Of a stretch of 64,000 nt of DNA, positions 50,806 to 60,804 are shown piece after piece. The notes beneath the pieces are model-generated. The model had not been told where the DNA came from and did not search any database. It saw only the letters and a program-made list of their open reading frames with translations. The DNA is from Dimorphilus gyrociliatus (lineage: Eukaryota; Annelida; Polychaeta; Dinophilidae): contig CAJFCJ010000014.1 of the NCBI GenBank assembly GCA_904063045.1, forward strand, positions 930,001 through 994,000, read 5' to 3'. Position 1 is the first letter of the stretch. Every line of letters begins with the position of its first letter. Made by a program: the position numbers and the translations under genes.

Positions 50806-53285
50806 TCTTTCTACTTGACAGCCTGTCTATCAGCCTGTCTGTGAATATATTTCTTTTTTTTTTTACTGTCTCAGTCTCTCTGCATACATCTATGTCTTTC
50901 TCTTTCATTCTCATTTCTATAACCCGCCCAGTTCTTTTTTTCTTTCCCTTTTATCGCCTTTTTTTCCCAACCAATTAAAATCAATCCTACGTCCCTATGC
51001 TTATGTAAAAAAATTCAAATATTTAGTCTATATTAACCCCTCTAAAAGGACCTCACCGCCGCCTAATTGCAGTTGACTGGCCGCGTTCGAGCATGCAAAA
51101 TTTCCCAGTTTCGCACGTCGTTGGTTCAACACAACCGCATTAACTGCACTTCACCGCTGGCTTTTTTGCGCAATTTTCCAGTAGTCTGGCGCCATTCAGA
51201 AGCGCCGCAAGCGGCTTAAGCCGACGGGTCACACCGCCTGCTTTTCAACAGAAATAAACAGATAAACAATAGACGCCTGCCGTGACCGAAACAAAGCTGG
51301 ACAATACGGTTGACGTAAGCTCATTAGTTAACTTCCTAATCACGTCGACCGTCTCTTTGATGGGATACCGCTGGGCGTCACTTGAGCACGACGTTAATAA
51401 AATGTTCAATTCTCCTCCCACAATTCTATTATTCGTCGCCCAGTCATCACAAATACGGTTTTCTTTTTAGAAGAGGAGGGTCGGACTATGTTTATGCAGC
51501 AGCGGGAGAGGAAGATACCGGATCTTCTTCTTGGGTAGCGCGTGTGTGTCTGCACACATGTGTTTCTGACCTATTTCCACTTTCGAAAGTGAAGAGCGTT
51601 GTAACGCCCCCCTCTTATCTATTTTTGAGATAAGATTTTACTAGGTACTTTTCAACACCGTCGTATTTACCCACAACACAGCCCTTACGTCATGGGGAAA
51701 AAACGGAAGCTACAACGTTCAACCAGCTTTGATCAACTGACGTCGAAAAAGTGGAACGAGTAGGATTTTGAGTGGAAGAGCGAGTTCGCTAACGAGCTCT
51801 CTCAAGGTCGGCGACGCTGCGTGCGTTTTCCTTCTTTTTTCTTTCACTCTCGCCTCGGACGCTTGCGCAATACGGCCATGGGCGCTGTCACGGACCTACA
51901 CCTGCGCCCGGCGTCACTCTGGGAACGGAACATACGCAGCCGGCCGGCGCGCGTACGTGGAATATTTTCGCAAATGTCAATAATAATTAGTCCTTACCGA
52001 ATTCCACGTCCAGTAGTGGATTCCTACGTTTCCGTGGTCGCCCTTTGTTAGTTAAGCCGACGCCGTTAAAGAAAGGTAGAGCGGCAGTTTCGGCTTTTGG
52101 CTTCATCTCTTCTTCGTAGTGCTCCCTTTGAAAAGAGAAAGCAATGATTATACAAGTTTTTTTCTCATAGGAAAAGAAAAGAAAAGGGAAGGAAGAGGAG
52201 GGGGGCAAATAGAAATAAAAGGAGAAGAAATTAGCGCCGATTAGCGATGACGAGAAAATTTGACAGCATCGCGACGTGTTTCCAAATACCTGCAAAATAC
52301 TTTCGCTCCGAACATGCCAAATTGCTGTCCGGTCTGCAGTGTTCGGTTACAAGTTTCACACGAGAAACATGTTACATGGTAAACTTCTTCCGCAGCGAAG
52401 AAGACAGGTTCGCTGGATCTAATGGCAATTTCACATCTAGAACACGACCTTTTCTTAAAGATTCTGGAATAAATAGAGAAAGTATAGTAGAAGATACTTC
52501 ATTCTTTGGATAAAAAAAGGGGAGAGAAATTGATACAAAAAGAAAAAAAATTGAAAGATTATATTGTTAAAGGAAAAAAATGGGTGGAACTGTGTGGGAG
52601 GACAGAAAGGGTAAAACCGAGCCGTAAAAATGACCGTTTTATAACTAAAACGAATCGGAGCGTGAAGAAGAAGCGGCTATTACGCTGTGAGACGCAACTA
52701 AAGTCAGTAGGAAAACTACCCGGCAACCGGCGTTTATTTCGGAGGGGGGCGATGCCTGCGAGACAATGAACCCTTCTGGCGTCTTGCCCGCGCAAAACAA
52801 CGCTCCTAATAGGACGTCCCGTCGATAGACAGCTTCGCTTTTTATTGTTATCTCCATATATATACTCGTCACTCTACTACAATATACTAAATATATATAT
52901 CTATACTGTGTACAACTCTCTTGAAACTCGAGGGGATCTGCCGTTCAACCCATTCTGAATGGAACCCTTTCGTGCGCTGTCAATCAAACTTAAGGTTCTC
53001 GACACGAAATAAAACTTACGACCGATAATCCTCCTTACAGTAAATCCTACCGTCCATCGAATAGCATGACTCCTGGAATTCTAGGCAGGTTTGACAATGA
53101 CTACACCGCAAACAGGACGCGTGCCACCAAGAAAAATCGCATTGGAGAATCCATTTATCAGTAATTTTCTCCCCACATTCTTTGCAGATACGAGACGATA
53201 AGGAGTTATCGTTATCGAACGCCGTTAACTCGTTAAGGGGAAATTCCGATCCAAAATCTAAGAAATTCAGAACCGAATCAGACAT
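49464..53285 (-). CDS. LIM-homeodomain transcription factor, apterous/Lhx2/9 family (copy 2)
   Basis: Four exons (53020-53285, 52290-52463, 51998-52125, 49464-49912) give 338 residues. LIM1 is CKECGEKITDKW..CKEDYRS, and LIM2 is CSRCEIAIRSSEPVFFAAEEV with GQQFGMFGAKVFC. The linker again has FFNGVGLTNKGRPRKRR, the Lhx2/9 signature. The homeodomain (KRVRTSFKPDQLNALKDYFN..VLQVWFQNARAKNRK) differs from copy 1 in helix 1-2 but keeps WFQNARAK. The homeobox exon has no intron at VLQ/VWF, unlike copy 1. The C-terminus is Ser-rich then acidic (EEFFPDLPLENS) and unrelated to copy 1. It is a divergent paralogue facing copy 1. The first exon begins MSDSVLNFLDFG, in phase with all later exons. Confidence 0.93.
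49913..51997 (-). repeat. Long intron of Lhx2/9 copy 2 with (CT)n microsatellite
   Basis: A 2.1-kb intron before the homeobox exon. It contains (CT)n at 50755-50801; the plus-strand 145-codon frame across it is a repeat artefact. CpG-richer DNA occurs at 51050-51400 and 51640-51960 and may be regulatory. Confidence 0.6.
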
Positions 53286-54744
53286 GATATATGCATTTCT
53301 CTCTTGTAAGAAGGAATAGACAAAAAATGAGAGAATCGAATAAACAAATGAGAGTAGTTATTCTTTCTCCACGAACCACAGCTTTCTAGTTTTTCCCATT
53401 TCTTTTTAGAATTTCTTTTATTTATATCGTACAGATATATATACGTCATATATAACGGTTGATAGTGGCAACCGTCGTAAACTAGGGCGTCTCAAATTTT
53501 TATACTTTTTTGTATTTGAATCACCAACCTTAGGTTTTCGAAATTTGATATTTAGCACGGAGAAAATTGAACGAGCACTTAAAAACGTGTTTATCAATTG
53601 TTGTAGAACATTTGCCTTTTATATACGAATTTTTCGCATCGGTTACGTCAAGAATGGGCAAGAAGTGGGTGATAAAAAAAGTTGACAAATTTACATTCAA
53701 TTCCGGGTCTATAATTAAGGGAAAGAGAGGGAAAGAAGAAGAAGAAGAAGAGAGAGATATCTGTTTTTTTGATGTAAAGTTCAGAAACTAGTCTAACAGT
53801 AAAAGCCGAGTTGAAAAAATATCGCGTAAAACTTTTTTCCCTTTTTTCTCTTCTCTTCCCTTTAATTCAGCTACACCGTGAGAGGGCACCACGCGTATGG
53901 GCGGTGACATGTCCGTAGGGCTATGCAGTTTTCCTGCCGATTACAGTCTAAACTGCAAAAGCGTACGTTTTAATGAAACGTTTACGTATACTCGTTAATA
54001 ATCGGAAAAAGAGGAGGGAGAGATGTCGCTAATCTCCTTTCATAGAGTGAATTAGAGGGTAAAAGGAATGTAAAAACATATACTTTTTTATTTCATTCAA
54101 CAAACACTTAATATCTGCTTTAAAAGGTCTATAAATAAACATTCTACTTAAACCGTACAGGCTTAGGCAGTATTTTTTGCCATATATATAAATATATAAT
54201 ATATATATATATTACAAAAATTAAGAACAATATTTGTAAGGCCTATTCCGTCGTCTCCAGCAACAAGCAAGCCGATATGCAAATAACGCAACGTGTACAC
54301 ATCGATAACGCGGATCGACGCTTCATTTGAAGCAAGAAGGGTGGATAGGTGCAGATGAGACTGAAGACAGAAGGAAAAAAAAGTGAGATAAAAGAGAACA
54401 GCTAAGGGACAAGTGAACGAGAAAAAAGAAGTTTGGAGTGGAGAAAGACGGCGTGATAGACGGAAGAAAAGAAGGGAGAAAAAAAGAAAGTAAACGGAGA
54501 GAGAGAGAGAGCGAAGGAGAAAAAAGAAAGAGAGAGAGAGAAACGGACCATAAACAAGGCAGGGCAGATGTTTTCTATAGAAGGAAATCTGAATAAATTC
54601 TCTCCGGTCGCACGCTGAGATTTTTTTCTCAACCGCCGTCGGCGTACGGAGCTGACCTTTCCGCGTCTCGGACCTTTGAAAATATTTCTTCCTCTACCCT
54701 CCTTTTTATCATATTTTATCATACAGAGCTTTGATATAGAAATA
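53286..54744. other. Spacer upstream of Lhx2/9 copy 2
   Basis: The divergent region between Lhx2/9 copy 2 and the membrane-protein gene at 54745. It contains TA tracts at about 54180-54215 and GA-rich low complexity at 54355-54545. An acceptor-like TCATACAG ends at 54726 just before the next ATG, so that gene may have a spliced leader exon or 5'UTR intron. No other exon recognised. Confidence 0.4.
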
Positions 54745-55162
54745 ATGAATGACACAAATTGCACTTTGATTCCACTGAATCGGAACGATTCAAAGTACGA
54801 TTACGACGGTGCGTTATGTTACGTCATTGCAGTTTTGCTCTTCTACTCCCTGTCAATCTTTCTAATAATCGCCTCACTAGCGAGGAGATCAAGAGCTCAA
54901 GATGCCGTATTGGATTATATAAGGGAGGTCAGAGCTAATAGACGCCTGGAGTTAAAGGAACAAAATGATCAGGTTCGACGAGCCCTTAGAGAAAAATGGC
55001 GTTCAGCTGCTCATAGGGCAGTAAGCTCAAAAAAATTGTCCAATTTAATAAGTATGTCTGTTAATAAGAAACGAGTCCCCGAGAAAACAATAGTAGATAT
55101 TGAACAAGATTTTAGAGTATGCATGTCGACTGATGTATCTGTAAATTCACTAATTACAATAC
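54745..55162 (+). CDS. Single-pass membrane protein, partial (runs into assembly gap)
   Basis: 139 codons are visible before the Ns. An extracellular N-terminus with NCT and NDS sequons is followed by a hydrophobic helix (CYVIAVLLFYSLSIFLIIASL), then a strongly basic segment (ARRSRAQDAVLDYIREVR) and an Arg/Glu-rich likely coiled-coil. The size, topology and juxtamembrane pattern recall KCNE-type potassium-channel accessory subunits, but no diagnostic KCNE motif is certain, so I leave the name open. The C-terminus is lost in the gap. The start at 54745 is preferred over 54676 because the upstream residues are hydrophobic non-coding-like sequence and an AG acceptor lies between the two ATGs. 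Confidence 0.55.
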
Positions 55163-55564
55163 NNNNNNNNNNNNNNNNNNNNNNNNNNNNNNNNNNNNNN
55201 NNNNNNNNNNNNNNNNNNNNNNNNNNNNNNNNNNNNNNNNNNNNNNNNNNNNNNNNNNNNNNNNNNNNNNNNNNNNNNNNNNNNNNNNNNNNNNNNNNNN
55301 NNNNNNNNNNNNNNNNNNNNNNNNNNNNNNNNNNNNNNNNNNNNNNNNNNNNNNNNNNNNNNNNNNNNNNNNNNNNNNNNNNNNNNNNNNNNNNNNNNNN
55401 NNNNNNNNNNNNNNNNNNNNNNNNNNNNNNNNNNNNNNNNNNNNNNNNNNNNNNNNNNNNNNNNNNNNNNNNNNNNNNNNNNNNNNNNNNNNNNNNNNNN
55501 NNNNNNNNNNNNNNNNNNNNNNNNNNNNNNNNNNNNNNNNNNNNNNNNNNNNNNNNNNNNNNNN
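55163..55564. other. Assembly gap (402 Ns)
   Basis: A run of unknown bases. It hides the end of the plus-strand membrane-protein gene and the C-terminal exons of the RMDN gene. The coding frames drawn across it are not real. Confidence 1.
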
Positions 55565-58492
55565 CCTTGAGGAATTCCTCCAAAGCTTCATCAATTGTAG
55601 CTTCCGGTAATGTGCCGATCGCACTGGCGGCTTTACGTTGGAACCAGGACAGTTGGGAAAGCTCGTACCTAAAACGTCCGATAAGATGATGGGGCAATGG
55701 GTCATCGGGAGACAGCTCGATTGCTTTTTCGATATGCTCTTTATATATGATACCTCCTCTCAGACGATCTATAGGATTCTCAAAATCTCCCATCTTGCCA
55801 ATAGAGAGAGCATACCAGATGTGACTCTTCGGATTAGTGTTGTCCAATGTCAATGATTTTTGGGCGATTTCCTTAGCTTTAAGAATGAACGCTTTTTCGG
55901 CATCTTGGTTTCCTCGAGATTCTTCCAACAAGGCCATTTGCATGTGAGCTTGGGAGAGTCGCCATAAAAATTCGCTCTCTTTGTCGAACTACGTATCGTC
56001 AATATCGAATTGGCAAACAACAATGAATCAACAGTCCAAAGTCGAAAAGTTAGACTTACCTTGTTTTTATGGGATTCCAATAATCTATATGCCTCGATTT
56101 TGTCGTCGTCACTACCTTTTAATAGCGTATCGACCTGTTTAGAAAGTTCTGGCAAGGAGGAATATGTCCGGATTTGATTCGACGCCTCCTTACCTAACAG
56201 CAGGGAGGTAAGCTGGCTCTCGCTGTTTAGAGAAAAAACACAAACACGTTCGTTTTATACAAAGTTCCCTTCAACCTTCCGCTACCCGCATATACCTAAT
56301 TAAAGCGAAGACAAAAAGGAAAATTTGCAATCGTCCGTTCATAATCACAAAGGCAACAGTTCACTAATAAAAGCTAATAACTTTCCAAAAGCGCCATCTA
56401 TCTAATCAGGGACAAATCATCAATTTTTTTAACTACCGATAAAAAGACAAGAGGACATCTGAAAATATTTAGCGATAAAAAAAGCCGATCATCGCCTTAT
56501 CGATATATCGATAGCAATTCATCGGCTGATCGCTAGTGGCTCTTCTACTGAGGTCGACTAGTGTAGTTATTATATATTATGTAATCTTGTTCAAGGGTAA
56601 TTTTTATTTTTTGTTTTTGTTTATTCTCTACTTCTATAAATCATTGTAAACAAGAAAATTAAATTTACATTCTTTAATAGACATTTAATACATTACTAAA
56701 GTGATATTTCTCTATAATCGAACCTTTTTGTTTTATCTTTCCCACGAAATAGAGGAATCGAGAATCTGGAAAATAGCTGAACAGAACACAATATAAAGAT
56801 GTTTAATATGAAAACGATAGCAGCAATTTTCTTTTTCCTCTCCGCATTCATGCTGTCTACTAAAATGTTGGTTTAAAATAAAAGAGTTAACTTTCGTGTC
56901 AACACCTTGTCGTCTATAGAAATGCTGTTTTTTTTTTCTATTGCTATTCTAAATCGGTCAAATCGACCTCGTTTAAAGAATTCTTATCAATTGATAAGAT
57001 TTCTGAATCTAGATTTCAACGAGGTCGAACGTTCAGACGCACTCTTAGAGGGAAAATCGTTACAGTTCAGTTATCACATATTTCGGCAAGTTTTTAGACG
57101 GGTTTCATTATAAATTCCTGGTGAGGTTATATCTATTCTCGACTTTCACTTTAACACTTATTATTTATATTAGTAGCAAGAACGATTAATAATTAATATC
57201 GTTTTTCATTCAGATAAAAAGACGACACGGTCATCTTATACCCTTTATCGATATAAGACACGAACGCACAACTATTAACGGTATATGTAATTGTAATTAG
57301 AGTAAATGTATGATTCGTTAATTAGGGAATCTCAGGGTGCAAAATGATCATATGGCGCACTCGAGTAAATTAATTAAATTCGTCTGTAGATTCTAAGACG
57401 ATTAAGAGAGATTAACGTTCCCAATACCGTAGAGAGAAGTCAAAGATGACGACTAAAAAACGCCAAATACTATTTAGTACTGACCTTTCATCCAGAAATC
57501 TTTAAAGATTTATTATTTTATGAAAAGAAAAGGAAATGAACATTTTTATAAAAATGTCTACAAAATAATAATAGTAATAAATTAAGATAAGAAGTAATAC
57601 TAATGATATTACTATATAATAATATAAACTAATATAATTCGATATAAACTAATTAATAAGTAATAAAGATTATTTAACAGGATGTAACAAATGTAATAAA
57701 ATTATTAAAATGGAAAATAGTTATCAAATGCAAAAAATCATTACATCTATATCAGTTTATCTCCAATATGTTGTATATATAGAATATTTAATCTGTTACT
57801 CTTTTATAAAGGGGGAGCTTAACCGCAAAAAAAAAATAATTAAATCAAATAAAATTAAATAGAAAAGGCTTGGGAAAAATAGATTACACGTATAAAGAAT
57901 ATTACGTAATGACATCAAAGTTAGTGCTGGTATGTAAGTGTACTTTATCATGAGTAGTTACGATGAAATGGTGGTAATTTAATTACAAGATTTCAACCCT
58001 CATAGATTTACACCACTCTTCCTATTCCATCCTATTTCGTGTGGTGTAATTGATCTATTCTTTTTCTAAATCGTTCTATTATATCCGATTTGTTTGTTCC
58101 ATTTAAATTCCTTTTCTAACAACAAAGAATCTTGAGAACAGAGATAGAAAAAAAAGGAAAAATATAACGAAAAGAGAAATTTTAAAGAACAGAAAATTTC
58201 CTTTTTTCCCTTTAACTTTAGAGAAAAATGAATGCAACGATTAGGAGATAAAAAAAAGAATACAAAGAAAAGAGCTTCTTAAAACATGCTATTTTAATAG
58301 ATCTTATACGTAGTTTATGATAGTGATAGCAGCGTTAATAGTAATAGTAGTAATATTAATAATAATTAAATTTACCTTAACTTTTGTTGATTTTGTTTGA
58401 ACATAAGATGAATTTAAGTTTTTTTCTTTATTTAAATATCATTCAAAGCGAGAAAAGGGAAAAAAAAGAGCGAGATAGAGAAAGATAGGAAA

Positions 58493-58523
<31 letters not shown>

Positions 58524-59059
58524 AGTTTTTGAGAATTTTTCAGCCAAAACCTTTTTTCTTTTCAATAGTTTAAGACGTAAATTATTTATCTTTTTACACA
58601 TAAAATTAAAGCTATAAGCCAAAAACAAATAATGAAATTATAATAAAAATGAAAAAGAAACGGTTATGAAAATTTTTTTGCCAGAAAACTAGCGAATACT
58701 CTGCATTAAGTAATATGTAGAAAAGATTTTAAGCATAAATACATTGGATCATATAGAGTTACTGAACACACACGTGTCTGGACTAGAAAAAAGAACATTC
58801 GATAAACTCACTCTAGAGCTTCTTCGAATTCTTCACTCTCATCCTCGCTATCCTTGCTATCGACTCTTGCATTTTGCTGATTCTTCTTTAATGTCTTTAT
58901 CTCACTAATTAAAACTTCCAATCTAGTTCGTACGATCCTCAATTCATATATTAATTTTTGAAGATAATTCTGAAAATAGATGCAACTTCCTGCTCCAATG
59001 ATCAAACCACTGGCAAAAACGGCTATTGAATAAGCCTTATTCTTCAAAACTACACTCAT
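55565..59059 (-). CDS. Regulator of microtubule dynamics (RMDN2/3-like), partial
   Basis: Visible exons: 58812-59059, 56060-56222 and 55565-55988 (continuing into the gap). Exon 1 encodes a transmembrane anchor (residues ~10-28), a coiled-coil (~33-60) and a very acidic tail (DSKDSEDESEEFEEAL). Later exons carry the RMDN TPR-like region: ELSKQVDTLLKG, FDKESEFLWRLSQAH, SHIWYALSIGKMGDFEN, YKEHIEKAIELSPDDPLPHHLIGRFRYEL. This order of anchor, coiled-coil, acidic region and TPR matches vertebrate RMDN3 (PTPIP51), an outer-mitochondrial-membrane protein tethering to ER VAP proteins and transferring lipids. An alternative first exon at 56296-56342 has the same donor phase. The C-terminus is missing because of the gap. 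Confidence 0.8.
56223..58811 (-). other. Large first intron of the RMDN-like gene
   Basis: 2.6 kb, mostly AT-rich. It contains the alternative exon at 56296-56342, GCGCCATCTA at 56391-56400, CGATATATCGAT at about 56500-56511, a plus-strand ATG frame with signal-peptide character at 56799-56876, and (GA)n at 58499-58523. The frame at 56907-57113 (+) cannot be joined in phase to the signal-peptide frame. No other gene recognised. Confidence 0.45.
56296..56342 (-). CDS. Alternative first exon of the RMDN-like gene
   Basis: A 47-bp exon with its own ATG, encoding MNGRLQIFLFVFALI and ending in phase 2 with a GTATAT donor. It splices in frame to the exon at 56222 over a 73-bp intron. The product would replace the anchor, coiled-coil and acidic region by a short hydrophobic, signal-like leader. 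This implies a second promoter directly upstream. The evidence is phase and coding sense only. Confidence 0.5.
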
Positions 59060-59438
59060 TCTGTATCTTATAGTCTTTTTATTACGTAACTGACACTAAA
59101 ATAACTATTATATTAAACAAATCTGCAATAATGGCAAATATTGATGAAAAAAAAATAGTCGTCCTTGACCTTGATCAGCTGTTTTATGGTGTGACAGTTC
59201 GGCAGAGATTTTTTCACCCTCCCGCTGGCTGTACGGAAATTTTGCAGTGAGTCTAGTTAATTAAGAAAATCCCTGTAGTATTCATAAGGTTAGTCCTTCA
59301 AGATCACGTGATGTTATTATATTGGAAAAATATATCTCAGATTTCGCACAGGGAGCCTTAGAGTAAGCACAGAGATAAGAATCGTTAATTGAACGTTCTG
59401 AAATCTTTCAACGAAAGTTAGTTAAATTAGTTAAAGAC

Positions 59439-59857
59439 ATGCCCTATGTTGTAATTAGCACCAAAGTGCGGCTGGTTTGTATGCATATTGTTTCAATACA
59501 AGTTTGTTTAGGAATCTATCATATTTCTTGTTTGTTTAGGAATCAGGGCCCTGCACTGTAGGAGACGCTGATAGCGATAAAGAACTTATGGAATATCTAG
59601 ATGCAACTTTAACAAAAAAAAGCGGTAATAATTTGTAAGTATATTGTTTGCAATAGTGAAATTATGTACATAAAAGAAACCTTAGCATCTCCCACCATTG
59701 CTATACTTTGAACTCTTTCTGCATATTTTACAGTTACGAGTACGAAACTAGATATGTGCCTCGAATGGTTCTGAATATGTTAGAACAGCGAGGTTATTAT
59801 GTTGTAGCAATGACCGGGGTTGGTCAAACATGCATGTGGACACTTCATAAAAAATAA
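59439..59857 (+). CDS. GCHFR: GTP cyclohydrolase I feedback regulatory protein (GFRP), copy 1
   Basis: Three exons (59439-59474, 59540-59634, 59734-59857) give 84 residues, exactly the length of mammalian GFRP. The sequence is strongly conserved: MPYVVISTKVRLESGP, TVGDADSDKELM, GNNFYEYE, MVLNMLEQRGYYVVAMTGVGQT and a final WTLHKK. GFRP pentamers bind GTP cyclohydrolase I and mediate inhibition by tetrahydrobiopterin and stimulation by phenylalanine, so they control cofactor supply for aromatic-amino-acid hydroxylases and nitric oxide synthase. AATAAA is at 60009-60014. A second copy follows 500 bp downstream. A GTTTGT donor ends exon 1. Confidence 0.95.
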
Positions 59858-60357
59858 GAAATCCAATTTTCAGAACCGGAAGTATAGATGACGCTATCTT
59901 TCAAGCGTCCTTGACTATCATATAATATATATATATATACTAATATATACAAGTCTATAAGAAAAACACCAACGACATCTATTGTATATTGATTTAGTAC
60001 AAAAGGAAAATAAATTGTTTTTTTTAAAGATATCATATTATTCTGTTTATTTAATACAAAGATGAAAAAACGGCCTATAGTTACATAATTATTATATTTG
60101 GAAACTAAAAATCTATCATAAGCAAACAAAATAAGCACTTGAAAATATGGACTTTGTTTTGAAGACCCACCATTGAAATGGAGATTACGAAAAAACAATA
60201 CACAAATTATAAATTACATTCTACAACTTCTCACTTTGTAATTCAACCTTTAACAAATAGTTTGTCATGTGTTATCGTATGATATTTTATGGGTCATGTG
60301 ACAATGAAAAAGGCTAGGGTTGAACATTTTACTTGTAAACTTGTACATGAGTAGGAT

Positions 60358-60804
60358 ATGCCCTACATAACCATAAGTGTGAAGGAAGTTCCGGTAATAT
60401 TTAATTCTAGACTTTGTACTTTAGTCATTGAACACCTTTGGAAAATTTTAAACATTTCAGGTAGCGAGGGATTTCCGTTGTATTGTAGGCGACGAAAGTA
60501 GCGATAGTAACATGATGGGTTATTTAGACGCCGAACTGGTGTTAATTCCCGTTGAGGGCGGAAGGTATTAAGAAACGTTATGTAATTTTAATTTAAAGCA
60601 TTTAACTGGTATTCTGTTTTTAGATCGAGGAGATTGTACTTGACAAGAGATTCCCCTTGCCAAATTATGAATAAGTTAGAAAGGCGTAATTATCATGTAA
60701 TAGCGGCTACCGGATATGGTCAAACATGTACTTGGACACTGTACTCAAACTGTGACAAAATAGTACCTAATGGACACTTTCGTGTTTTCCAATCTTATTG
60801 TTAA
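60358..60804 (+). CDS. GFRP-like protein, divergent tandem copy 2
   Basis: Three exons (60358-60393, 60461-60564, 60624-60804) give 106 residues. Intron positions and phases match copy 1 (after codon 12, phase 0; then phase 2). Conserved elements are MPYITISVKEVP, CIVGDESSDSNMMGYLDAEL, IMNKLERRNYHVIAATGYGQTCTWTL. It differs from copy 1 by a GYGQT in place of GVGQT in the ligand loop region, loss of the NNFYEYE segment, and a ~20-residue C-terminal extension containing two Cys. It has an AATAAA at 60828-60833 and an intact frame, so it is likely functional. Whether it still binds GTP cyclohydrolase I is unknown. Confidence 0.85.

Noticed and set aside
50541-50978. 145-codon plus-strand frame and its antisense partner
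   Set aside because: Both are produced by the (CT)n/(GA)n microsatellite inside the Lhx2/9 copy 2 intron.
55011-55943. Long frames reading through the Ns on both strands
   Set aside because: Unknown bases cannot support translation; only the portions on either side of the gap are considered.
59131-59249. ATG frame MANIDEKKIVVLDL just upstream of GFRP copy 1
   Set aside because: It stops after ~39 codons and has no phase-compatible donor into GFRP; the canonical MPY start at 59439 matches the family exactly.
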